64,000 nt of DNA, taken from Gordionus sp. m RMFG-2023 (Eukaryota; Nematomorpha; Gordioida; Chordodea; Parachordodidae). This document shows positions 13,239-24,516 of the stretch, in pieces; positions within the stretch are counted from its first letter, which is position 1; each line of letters begins with the position of its first letter. Location: NCBI RefSeq assembly GCF_954871325.1, contig NC_088779.1, positions 12,526,846 to 12,590,845 of the forward strand. Reading direction: 5' to 3'. Both the position numbers and the translations under genes were made by a program. The notes beneath the pieces were generated by a model. The model was given only the letters and a program-made list of their open reading frames with translations. It was not told the origin of the DNA and made no database searches.

Positions 13239-13470
13239 AGATATTCTTTTCTTGCGCCACAAATTAAAATATCTGCATCGATACTTCACAACATTCCTTT
13301 TGATAGCTTGTTTAATATACTTTAATTCTCAAGAAATCTATGGAAAACGTTCACTTCAAAGAAAGCAGAAAAGTGGATATGAAATAAAACTAAATCCTTT
13401 CAAAAAATCTAGATCGCATCTGTATCTCTTTTTAAAGTATTCTCCGAACAAGATGAATATTATTCCATAG
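13239..13470 (+). other. Possible short secreted-peptide exon (weak)
   Basis: After a plausible acceptor (CAACTCAG, ending 13238) a frame stays open for about 75 codons. It has a basic start, a hydrophobic run (TTFLLIACLIYF) like a signal peptide core, and then IYGKRSLQRKQK, in which GKR resembles a prohormone cleavage and amidation site. No ATG is present in this exon, so a start would have to come from an upstream exon I cannot identify. In an AT-rich genome a frame this long can arise by chance, so I treat this as a hint only. Confidence 0.2.
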
Positions 13471-13920
13471 TTTGCAATCTCAAGAGCTGACACTTGTTAC
13501 TGTGAACAATATAATCGTGAAAGGCTTTAATCAACTTACGCTGTCCTTTTAAACCGGTTGATTTAGATATGGGCGAAAAGACCCAATGGCTTTAGAAGAA
13601 TACCAAGGGATTACCCCACATACATGAATATATTTACAAAACATTTGCACAATCCATTTTCGGTAACTGGAAAAATATATATTATTTTAATTAACCAATA
13701 TCCATTTTATTCCATTGATAGCTTTAGCAGTAGAAAACTTTGGAAAAAAAGTCCCTATTTAAATTGTCTAAATTAACCTTCCTATCATAATCATATTGAA
13801 TATTCTTACCTTGGCCAAAAAATAGGACGATAAACTTATGCCTCTATTCTTTTAGTGAATTATTTACATATTTTTCAAAAAAATTTATGTATGGTTTTTA
13901 AAATAATATACAATTATTAT

Positions 13921-15455
13921 AGGTCCTTGAAGTTGGCCCCACAATTTTTGATTTTCAATGGTTTATCAGTTGGTGTGATTAGTACCCGATTTGTACAGAT
14001 TTGTACCGTTTTCAGTTCGATTTGTACCATCACCGTTTTTGAGACAGCCCCCCAACTTTTTAACTTAAAAATAAAAAGTGAATAGGTCGATAGAGAATGA
14101 TTTGTACCGATTTTTACCGTTTTCAGTTTGATTTGTACCATCACCATTTTCCAGCTATTGACCGTTGATAATATGGCGCCAAAAATAAAAAACACTCAAA
14201 ATCTATTTTTTTAAAAGTTCTTTAACGTACAACGGTAGAGAATTTTTTTCTCTTCCTAATGATGTCTCAAATTATGCTTTATCTTTATTATTTATTTCGG
14301 AAATCAAATTTTAAACCTTATATTATAGCGTGAAGTTAGCCCCCCCCCGATATTCAAAATTTGAGATTTTTCAAATTTTTAAAACGGGATTGATTTGTAC
14401 CCGATTTGTACCGTTTCAAACTCGATTTGTACTATTAACGTTTTCCAAGTATTGACCGTTAAAGATATGGCGCCAAAAATAAAAAACACTCAAAATTTAT
14501 TTTTTTTAAAAATTTTTTAACATACAACGGTAGAGAATTTTTTTCTCTTCCTAATAATGCCTCAAATTAAGCTTTATCTTCATTATTTATTTAAAAGTAC
14601 AAATCGAGTTTGAAACGGTACAAATCGGGTACAAATCAATCCTGTTTTAAAAATTTGAAAAATCTCAAATTTTGAATATCGGGGGGGGGGGGGGGCTAAC
14701 TTCACGCTATAATATAAGGTTTAAAATTTGATTTCCGAAATAAACAATGAAGATAAAGCTTAATTTTAAGCATCATTAGGAAGAGAAAAAAAATTCTCTA
14801 CCGTTGTACGTTAAAAAAATTTTTAAAAAAATAAATGTTGAGTGTTTTTTATTTTTGGCGCCATATCTTTAACGGGCAATAGCTGGAAAACGGTAATGTA
14901 CAAATCGAGTTTAAAACGGTACAAATCGGGTACAAATCAATCCCGTTTTAAAAATTTGAAAAATCTCAAATTTTGAATATCGGGGGTAGGGGGGGGGGCT
15001 TACTTCACCCTATAATAAGGTTTAAAATTTGATTTCCGAAATAAATAATGAAGATAAAGCTTAATTTGAGGCATCATTAGGAAGAGAAAAAATTCTCTAT
15101 CGTTGTACGTTTAAAAACTTTTAAAAAAATAAATTTTGAGTATTTTTTAATTTTGGCGCCATATTTTCAACGGTCAATAGCTGGAAAATGGTGATGGTAC
15201 AAATCGAACTGAAAACGGTACAAATCGGTACAAATCATTTTCTATCGACCTATTCACTTTTTATTTTTAAGTTTAAAAGTTGGGGGGGGGGGGCTGTCGT
15301 GAAGTTAGCCCCCCATTTTGTTCTTTGAATATCTCAAAAACGTAGATGGTACAAATCGAACTGAAAACGGTGCAAATCGGTACAAATCGGGTACTAATCA
15401 CACCAACTGATAAACCATTGAAAATCAAAAATTGTGGGGCCAACTTCACGGACCT
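13921..15455. mobile_element. Long-TIR palindromic element, 9-bp target duplication
   Basis: A 1535-base near-palindrome. The ends AGGTCC(T/G)TGAAGTTGGCCCC are inverted copies that match almost perfectly for at least 75 bases. AATTATTAT directly flanks both ends (13912-13920 and 15456-15464). A 9-base duplication with very long inverted repeats fits Mutator-like (MULE) non-autonomous elements. Inside are many copies of GATTTGTACC(G), four G or C homopolymers of 9-18 bases, and internal TGAAGTTAGCCCC motifs resembling the outer ends, so it looks like several rounds of self-nesting or gene-conversion-like duplication. The short frames in this region are by-products of the repeats. Confidence 0.85.
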
Positions 15456-16865
15456 AATTATTATTTGTTTGATTTTAAATGACAAATAAAATATGGTATA
15501 TTAAAAGAAATATTAAAATTTTATTTTCACCATAAATTTCAATTTTATCCCGAAGATATTTTAAATTAGACTATATTTATATTTTATTCAAACATAAATT
15601 TGATTTCAGTTTCAATTTAATTATTGTAGGAGGGAATAATGTTGTCGAGTCGGCTTAGCAGCCATTCGAGTCGAGTTTCTTGTCAAAAAATCGACTTCAG
15701 CTTGAAACCGCTCAATGAGACGTATGAGTCGACTCTTGAGCCGATTTTATATAAAAAATGTTATAAAATTATATATAAGAATTCATAAAAAAAATTTCAA
15801 TCTTTTTAATATTTAATTTAATAATCCTCAAAAAATATCTATCATATTTATCCAATAGTTATCTATAGTGTTGTTAAATAGTCGAGTTCATTGGACTTTG
15901 AATCAGAGTCTATAGTCAACTTACTTAGTTCACAACTCGACACTAGTTCAAAATTACCTTATTAAAAAAATAATCATTAATTTTCATTTTTATTTTTTTA
16001 GAAATTTAAATAATAATATAGGAAGAGTCTCGCCTAGCCAATTTTTTGGTAAAACCCTGTTTTTCTGTAATAAATTATGTTTTTTCTGTAAAATCTTGAC
16101 TTATTTTGTGAACCGAATCGTTTAATTCAAAATTAAAATCAAATAAAAATATCGGAAGAATTTTGATTAAGCACTTTTTTCAATCAATCATTTTGCTTTT
16201 CCCATATTTACAAAACGAATTATTTTCTTTTCCATAATAAATTAAAGATAATATATTTATATTTAAAGAATAAATCAAATTTTTTTAATATTTTATTTTA
16301 TCTTTAAAAAGATTTCGGGGGGTATAATGTCTTATTTTATATATTTTATTTTATGTAGTATTAAATTTTTATCCACTATAATAACGGGTAGACATCAAGT
16401 ATGGGATTTACATATTAGTGAAAATATATGATGCACGCTTCAACGGTGGGTGATGTATTTAATTTTTGCTGGCTTGGTAATGAATGAATAATGAAATTAA
16501 TATTAAAAAAATATATACATTTTTTGGATGTTGTCCTATGTCTATATGGTGTGTCTTATAGGAGAAACTCTTGTTATTAATATCCTTTGTACTAGTTTCA
16601 GAAGTTTCTTAGAGCTCTATTAATAGTCGGTTCCTGACTATCATTATCATAATTATTTTAAATCTGATCCTCAGTTGTTGTTGGTATGTCGAATATGTGT
16701 TTCAGAGGGAACAGTATTTGTTTTCTTTCATTGTTATTTAATATAGTAATAATTTTTCTCCAAATTTTTAAATAATAAAAATAAACAACTTAAATTATAA
16801 TTTTTTATAAAATATTATTGTTTTGATTTATTCTTTATTTAAAACATCTATTTTTAAGAAATACC
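15456..16865. other. Non-coding flank with degenerate hAT-like ends
   Basis: No gene. Around 15635-15850 the sequence (TGTTGTCGAGTCGGCTTAG, then AAGAATTCATAAAAA and ATATCATATTTATCCAATAG-like blocks) is a diverged inverted match of 30250-30441 on the far side of the composite. An older hAT-like element may therefore have received the 13.3-kb composite. Another AGTGTTGTTAAATAGTC motif lies at 15869. No clean target duplication was found for this outer pair. Confidence 0.4.
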
Positions 16866-16884
16866 ATATAAATTTACGTATCAG

Positions 16885-17200
16885 GTCAATTCAGCGAAAC
16901 TTATATCGCGAAACACTTTTTCGCTAAACTTTTATCGCGAATGTCGTTTATAGCGAAAAGTTTTTATAGAAGGTAAAATCGCGAAATTAATTCTGCGAAT
17001 TTATCTCCGCTAAACATTTATAGCGAAGACAATTTCGCTAAGCCATTGTCGCGAATTTATTTCCGCGAAACTTTAACCGCGAATTTATTAAGTGAATACA
17101 TTTTAGCTAAACATTTTACGCGAACACTTTATAGCGAATTTTTTATCGCGAATATGTTTGCACGAAGTCATTATCGCGAGCGCATTACCGCGAAACAATA
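16885..17200 (+). repeat. Left TCGCGA array
   Basis: About 25 short modules, each pairing CGCGAA or AGCGAA with an A/T-rich spacer of about 8-14 bases (for example ATTTATCGCGAATGTCG). The palindrome TCGCGA is extremely rare elsewhere in the window, so its density here is striking. Subterminal motif arrays like this are typical transposase-binding regions; that role is an inference. Confidence 0.85.
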
Positions 17201-17519
17201 AATATTATTTGATGTTTTTTAATAAAAAATGATATGCTACTATTGTAATATTATTTTTGTTACAATTTATTAGTGATTTTCACACGCCCAAAATTTAAAG
17301 CAAAAAAATTTTTTTATTATGATAAAAATTTTAAATCTTTGTAAATATATCTTTTTTGAGGAATTCTTTTGTGAAATTTATTATAAATATACAAATTTTA
17401 GGTGAAATCCTTTATAGTTTTTTTTATCATTTTTGTAAAATTATCTATTTCTTAAATATATTAAAAGAGGTGGGTTTTCTAAATAATTTTTTTTAAAATA
17501 TTTATATTCAACTTATTTA

Positions 17520-18905
17520 TGTTATTTTATATGATCTTTTTAAGTTAAATAATTTAATGTGACAATTGTCATATTCGTTATTTCTTAAGTTTTTTGAAAT
17601 TTATTGACTCAAATGGGTAAAAATATCATTTATATTGTAAAGATGTTATATAAATTCAATGAAGATGTTTCTTGGAAATATGGCAATTATCATAATCGAT
17701 ATTTTTAAACTTATTAGATTTTTTTTAACGCTAATGGGCAAAAATATGTATTTTTAACATGTTAAATTATAATTTCAATTAGGATGTACCATATAAAAGC
17801 GAAAATTGTCATAATCATTATTTTTAAAGTTTTTTTACAATTTTTTGACCTAAATGGGCAAAAATATAAGTTGTTACATGTTAAAATTTCAGTGAAGATG
17901 TACCATAGATATAAGTTACAATTGTCATAATCGTTGTTTATAAAGTTTTTTGAATTTTTTTGTTGCAAATGGGTAAAAATATAAATTGTAAACATGCTAA
18001 ATTAAAATTTCATGAAGATGTACCATTGAAAAGTGACAATTGTTATAATCGTTATTTTTAAAGTTTTTTGAATTTTTTTGACCAAAATGGATTAGAATAA
18101 ATATTGCTAGCATGTTTAAATAAAACTTCAGTGAAGATGTACCCTAGATAAGTGACAATTATTATAATCATTATTTTTAAACTTTTTTTGAAGTAAATGG
18201 GCCAAAATAAGTATTGATAACATATTTAAATAAAACTTCAGTGAAGATGTACCCTAGATAAGTGATAATTGTCAAAATCGCTATTTTTAAAGTTTTTTGT
18301 ATTTTTTTAACGCAAATGGATAAAAATATAGATTATAAACATGTTAAATTAGAATTTCATAAGATGTACCATAAAAAAAGTGACAAATGTCATAATCATT
18401 ATTTTATAACTTTTTAAAAATTTTTTGACGGAAATGGGCTAAAATAAATATTGCTAACATGTTAAAATAAAATTTCAGTGAAAATGTATCCTATATAAGT
18501 GACAATTGTCATAATCGTTATTTTTAAAGTTTTTTAATTTTTTTGACGCAAATGGGTATAAATATAGATTGTAAACATGTTAAATTAAAATTTCATGAAG
18601 ATGTACCATATAAAAGTGACAATAGTCATAATCGTTATTTTATAACTTTTTGAATTTTTTTGACGTTAATGGGCAAAAATATAAATTGCTTACATGCTAA
18701 AATAAAATTTCAGTGAAGATGTACCATAGATAAGTTACAATTGTCATAATCGTTGGAATTTTTTTGTTGCAAATGGTTAAAAATATATATTGTAAACATG
18801 CTAAATTAAAATTTCATGAAGATATACCATTGAAAAGTGACAATTTTTATAATTGTTATTTTTAAGGTTCTTTGATGTAAATGGGTTAAAATATAGATTG
18901 TAATC
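17520..18905 (+). repeat. Minisatellite array, direct orientation
   Basis: About a dozen units of the same roughly 118-base repeat as in foldback element 1, again with two alternating subtypes (TTCATGAAG versus TTCAGTGAAG). The array ends near 18905 at an unrelated spacer (18.91-19.30 kb) that forms the loop of the foldback. Confidence 0.85.
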
Positions 18906-19309
18906 CATTTTAACCATAATAAAATCTTAACATTAAATTTATAGGAAGTTGATTGTATCTACTAAATAATATTCATATGGTTTTTAAGTTCTTTATATAA
19001 AAATCCTACCCTGAATTCAGACTCAGCACTATTTTGCCACGAGTATACAAAAATATTTGCTAACTGTGAATGCAAGGTTATACATTTTTATAATGTAGAA
19101 TTAAAATTTATTAATTAAAGGAATAAGATTGTGAATCCATATCTCAAAAGTTTAGAATTTAACATAGGTTACATTACAACTATCTTTAATAATCATTTTG
19201 CATATTTTAATCAAATTTTAAGCAGGATAAAAGGAGCAACGATTATGAGAATGAAAATATCGATTTGTTTTTTTGTTTGGACTGAAATTTTATTTTAACA
19301 TGTTAACAA

Positions 19310-20225
19310 TTTACATTTTTGTCCAATTGCGTCAAACAATTCAAAAACTTTAAAAATAACGATGATGACTATTGTCACTTATCTAGGGTACATCTTCACT
19401 GAAATACTATCTTAACATGTTAGCAATTTATATTTTAGCCCATTTGTTTCAAAAAAATTTAAAAACTTTTAAAAATAACGATTATACAATTGTTTACTTT
19501 TATATGGTACATCAAAATTTAATTTTACATTTTTACAATCTATATTTTTACCCTTTTGTATCAAAAAATTTTAAAAAACTTTAGAAACAACGATTATGAC
19601 AATTGTTACTTATCTGTGGTACATCTTCATTGATATTTTATTTTAACATGTTATCAATTTCTATTTTGGCCATTTGCTTCAAAAAAATTCAGAAAACTTT
19701 AAAAATAACGATTATGACAATTGTCACTTATCTGGGGTACATCTCCACTGAAGTTTTATTTAAACATGTTAGCAATTTATTTTTTGCCCATTTGCGTCAA
19801 AAAAATTCAAAAAACTTTAAAAATGATTATGACAATTGTCATTATCTTGTGAACATCTTCACTGAAGTTTTATTTAAACATGTTATCAATACTTATTTTG
19901 GCCCATATACGTCAAAAAAGGTTTAAAAATAACGATTATTACAATTGTCACTTTTCTGTGGTACATCTTCATGAAATTTTAATTTAACAAGTTTACAATC
20001 TATATTTTTACCCATTTACATCAAAATAATTTAAAAAACTTTAAAAATAAGGATTATGAGAATTGTCACTTATCTAGGGTGCATCTTCACTGAAGTTTTA
20101 TTAATACATGTTAACAATATTTATTTTAACCAATTTACGTCAAAAAAATTTAAAAACTTTAAAAATAAAGATTATGATAATTGTCACTTTTATTTGGTGC
20201 ATCTTAATTAAAATTTTAATTTAAC
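19310..20225 (-). repeat. Minisatellite array, inverted orientation
   Basis: About eight to nine units reverse-complementary to the array at 17.52-18.90 kb (GCCCATTTGCGTCAAAAAA, then AAAATAACGATTATGACAATTGTC). The last unit is cut at 20230 by the LTR element and resumes at 26888 beyond its target duplication. Confidence 0.85.
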
Positions 20226-20981
20226 ATGTTTAAAGTTTTCTAAAAATAGATGAATGTTACGAGTTTATTTTATTTTATTTAGAATAAATCAAAGTTACAT
20301 TTAATTTATTTTATTTTAAAATTTTACATTCATATCAAACTAAAAAATCAGGCTTATATAACAATTTTCATATTAATATATAAAAAAATCAATCTACACA
20401 ATTTATATAAAAAAAAATCAATTTATTAAAACATAAAAAAAAACAATTTAAAAGTTAGTATTAATCGGCCATATCAACATTCCACCCTTTAAAAAATGAT
20501 CTCCACTCAGGTTTTTATTGTTGAATCTTATCGTGCAGTTTGTCATAGTCTTGGAAAATGATATTTATTTTGGTTGTTCATATGATTGTTCAAGTCGTTC
20601 ATAAGTCATTGTAGTCGTTGGCTTGATTCTATCAAGTTGGTTTGTTAATATCGTTCTGAGTACGCTGGCTCGTCGTCAAGCCCCGTCGTTATCATTGTCA
20701 ATTTTACAAAATTGTTATTATCACCAATTGTAAAATTATCATTATTAAATAGGATTTCGGAATATATGAATAATTAGAGAATCGATCAAATTTGGATGTT
20801 AGAATAATAAAAGGATGATAAATCAACAAGATTGTTAGATATTATTTTTAGCATTTTTTTATTTTTTATATATATTTTTTTAATAAAAATGATTTTTCGA
20901 TTATTTTATTATTACACGAAATAAATTGCTTTACCCCTTGACCCTTGTTACCCAAAAATTAGGCGTTTACACAAATCAAGA

Positions 20982-23900
20982 TTGGGCAGCAATATCCGTT
21001 GGATAAAATATCATAAAACGGCCATTATCAGATCCACACAAAAAGCTATGGATGAACACAAAGAAGAATTGGAACGAGTCAAGAACCTCATGCTAGACGG
21101 ACAGAAAGCCAACGCTAATGAAATGGCCAACATAAAGGCACAACTAACAAGTGCCACGGGCCACATTACGAGACTTCTGAGTCTGATGGACTCCAATCGA
21201 GATTCTAAGACCCCCATAACCGGAGGATCACCTAATTATAATTCGAATATAGCAGGACCAAGCAACATCAATAAATTTACTGTGGTAGACATACCGCAAG
21301 TACCGCTTGACGGACCTGAAAATTCGGTAGAATTTCTACTATCAGAGGAGGAAATTAAAACCCTCAACATCATGGCGGAAACGGATAAGTCTAAATTAAT
21401 AAGGATCGCCGGTCACTTCCGAAATGCCATATCCCTCGCGGAGAGAGCCCCTGGTTACCAACTAAAAGGAAGAGATGCACACGAATTCCCCTCGCTCAAG
21501 CTGTACGTCAAAGAAATGAGCCTAAATTCGTCAATCGAATTCCTAAGAGATGTCGCAGCAAAGGCGCAAATTTACGCGAAATCATGTGCGTGGGATTGGG
21601 AACAAATTCGCTTCGAATCGCAAAACAACCTATGCAAATTCGTAGGAGGTATGCCCCCAATGCCCAACCTCCAGCCCTTTCGTACTACCCCCGCCTCATC
21701 AAGCGGCAGAAAGGCAGGGGGAACCGGGAGAGATAAATTCGCCGCAGCACACGACGATGAGGTCATTGAGATTTCCGATACGGTCTCAAAGGGCGTTTTC
21801 CCTCAACGAGGGAAGAAGCCGTCCAACAGTCGGTGAAATCATGGATAACCTACCACCATCAGCACTAGAATTTGGGGTCGCGGAGGCTCTAGCGCCCTGG
21901 GCGGAGACCTGCATCTCGGAGATCGGCGAGCAACAAATCAAGCGTTGGATCCGAGACGTGAGGCGCCAGAAGTTTTCGCCAGGAAGGGCGATATCCGACG
22001 TGGAACCAGCTGATGGTGACGAATTGGAGGAGGATGACAGTGAAACCTCTAGCGTCGATTTACCCATAACCGAACAATTCGACGTCAATGGAGAGCCGAT
22101 CATAATGGCCAATATATTCTCAAACAGGATATCGCCTTATAGTGCAGCTATTCTTCCCCCGTCTGCGCCGACGGTAGATAGCGCCACGATCGGCCGGTTT
22201 CACAGGCTGCTTAGACTTATGGGCATAGACACGACAGATGGAGCCGAGCTTAATCTCCAAGCCCGACTAGACTTGTCCATGGTTACGCTAAAGCCACATC
22301 CCCTCCAATCCTCGTTCACGAGAAAGATAGCTATCAGAGGGTTTTGTCCGAAGTTTGACAATCAAGCTATAGCTGGAAATGGAGGCTTCTTTAGAAACAG
22401 ATTTATCAGGTTAGCTACCAAATATATGCCGATCGTCAATCAGCTGGTAGAAGGAGGAGTCATAGAACAGACAGACACGACCTTTTGTTCACCACTGTTC
22501 TTAATTCCCAAAAAAGATGGAACCCCGAGGGTCATCTCCGACTTCTCCAACGTCTCCAAAAATTTTATCAAATACCCCTTCAAGCTGAAAACAATCCCGA
22601 TGATCGCGCCTATGCTGGCAGGGGCAAGAAAAGCCACCAAAATTGACCTGAAATCTGCGTTCTACTCCATCCCGCTAGCGCAAAGCAGACGTCGTTTCTT
22701 CGGATTTGCCACGGCCAGCAACAAGTATAGATACAAAACCCTGCCAATGGGAGCGGGTTTCTCCCCATACGCGCTCCAAAACATAGTGCTGGACCTCTGC
22801 GCGAAATCAGTCAAAACAGCGAATTATTCGGTTTATCTAGACGACGTCATAATATTCCATGCCGACGAACATATTATTTTCCAAGATACCATAGCCTTCC
22901 TCAATATGGCAGTGGAGTGGGGTCTCACGGTTAATCATACCAAATCCATCACCATTCCAACGGAAAAGATATGTTATCTAGGAAACGACATAGACTTCCA
23001 ACAGAAGACCGCAGCGGTAGATAAAGATATCAGAACAAGACTTCGCTTCTGCCAATTAGTACTTTATAAACATACCCTGCAGGCAATGTCAATCGAACGT
23101 GACATAGCGCTAGAGGTACTGGGTATCCTGAATCATTACACCTATTCAATAACGGGGCTATCCAGAGTTTTCGCTCCCTACTACCACACGATGTTAAACA
23201 CAGAGGAAGCACCTCCTATTGACTACATCAAAGCCTACCCAAAGGCAGTGGCAGCGATAAAAGCTCTAATGAAACCGTTTCCGTTTACCTTCCCAATCAA
23301 CGCTATCATACACGTGGATGCGTCATCGGCCCACATTGGCATGGCTGACGGGATAGAGAATCGTTTCTCCTTTACTTTCGAGGAGGCGAAACACGCGCTG
23401 GATATACCGGACCAAACTACCCACCACATCAACCAGAAGGAACTCCTGGCCATATGGGTGGGTTGCAAGTACGCGCTAAACAAATATGGTACAGTCCCAG
23501 CCCTGGTAACCGACAGCCAAGTTGCCTACACGATCGTCAAAAAAGGAGGATCAAGATCCCCAGCTTGCGAATTCTTAGTGACGAAAATCATGTTAGCTAT
23601 CGGTTTCCTAAATTTCGTCCACCTAGCAAGGAACTTGACCTAGATAGCGTCTGAAGAAAACCTAGCGGACCAACCAAGCAGGGCATGGACAGGAAATGAG
23701 GAAGCCCATAACGTCTTGCACGATATCAATGTGGAGGGTCTACCCCCAATTGATCAAGCCTTCCCGTTCATGAGAGCCTCCACCCCTATCAGATTGGACG
23801 AAGAAATTGATGGCCAACCTTTCTCCTTCCCGGAAGTATCCAATATCGAAGCATTGGAGCAAGAATTCGACCCCGCCATATTCGAAGACACCCTTAACCT

Positions 23901-23982
23901 CACGGATACTGACGAAACAATAGCATCGTCCGTCCTATTAGCTAACGAGGAACAAAGAACCCTTGGCCCCGAGGAACATTAG
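20982..23982 (+). mobile_element. GC-rich DIRS-like gag / RT-RNase H element
   Basis: A retroelement fossil that looks nearly whole in its coding part, with about one break. The gag-like frame (20982-21836, 284 aa) has a coiled-coil region at about residues 25-70 and a Gly/Arg/Lys-rich C-terminus. It overlaps the pol frame (from 21757), which carries an acidic N-terminal domain, a reverse transcriptase with FCSPLFLIPKKDG, KIDLKSAFYSIPL and YLDDVII, an RNase H with IHVDASS, INQKELLAIW, VTDSQ and KKGGSRSP, and an acidic tail to 23982. The RT and RNase H style suggests DIRS/PAT/Ngaro-type elements. No tyrosine recombinase, DDE integrase, protease or zinc knuckle is visible. Base composition is near half G+C, in sharp contrast with its surroundings. 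Termini are not resolved. It lies inside the LTR shell. Confidence 0.7.
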
Positions 23983-24285
23983 CCCTCATACATATCTTGC
24001 CCCTCGTTCTTACATGATTATTAACATATTATAAATAAATAAATTGATTATTATTCATCGAAAAACCATTTAAATTATTAGCTTAAATAGAAACCAAATG
24101 CCCTCCCCGGAAGTTTAATAACCTAACTATCCCAAGGGGGGGGGGAACACACAAGGACTGGCAATACCCCTCCTTGGTAGCTATTTAGCTAAAACAACGT
24201 CGAACGTCTATGGGGGAAAAAAGTTCTTGTAATGGGTACAAGTCCAGCTCACAACCCAGTGACTGGAGAAATAAAGTCCTATACC

Positions 24286-24322
24286 TATAAATAGGCAAGT
24301 CTGTACAGCCATCTCTCTCTTC
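24286..24322 (+). promoter_or_regulatory. Candidate TATA promoter in the 3' region of the DIRS-like element
   Basis: TATAAATAGG (24286-24295) is followed about 25 bases later by a pyrimidine-rich ATCTCTCTCTTCAG. The G+C-richer segment 24.07-24.32 kb, immediately downstream of the coding part, has the look of a terminal repeat carrying U3/R-type promoter signals. I could not match it to a copy upstream of 20982. Confidence 0.45.
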
Positions 24323-24516
24323 AGAAATTTAAACTTTTTGCCCTTATTTTTTAATTTATAAAGCATTTTGAAATAACAATTATTCATAAGATTGTTTTTA
24401 GTAAAAAATAATTTTTTGAGCGTTAAATTTTTAGAAAAAAATCTCTTCATCACATCCTTGATTCTAGAATGAAGATGTTTAGTTTTTATATGACTTCTCT
24501 TAGTGATACTTTTAAT

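Larger units (their letters stand above)
8900..13910. other. Long non-coding, repeat-rich stretch
   Basis: No recognisable gene. The stretch includes short GC-richer islets at 9655-9740 and 9885-9960 (GGGCCGGGGCTGG) that recall the CCCGG-type repeat at 54.3 and 62.0 kb. There is a tandem repeat at 11.5-11.63 kb, and a region at 12.78-12.91 kb repeated at 55.13 kb. A weak possible exon at 13.24-13.47 kb is described separately. Confidence 0.5.

Noticed and set aside
13855-15485. Several 70-90-codon frames on both strands
   Set aside because: They lie within the palindromic element and repeat each other; they arise from GATTTGTACC repeats.
16885-17200. CRISPR-like regular repeats
   Set aside because: The repeat unit is only 6-8 bases, spacers are irregular, the genome is animal, and the array has an inverted partner 13 kb away.
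17762-17995. Minus-strand 77-codon frame
   Set aside because: Minisatellite translation with periodic repeats.
19603-19926. Plus-strand 107-codon frame
   Set aside because: Made of inverted minisatellite units, so internally repetitive and non-coding.
21011-23483. Minus-strand frames under the DIRS-like element
   Set aside because: Shadows of the GC-rich plus-strand gag and pol frames.
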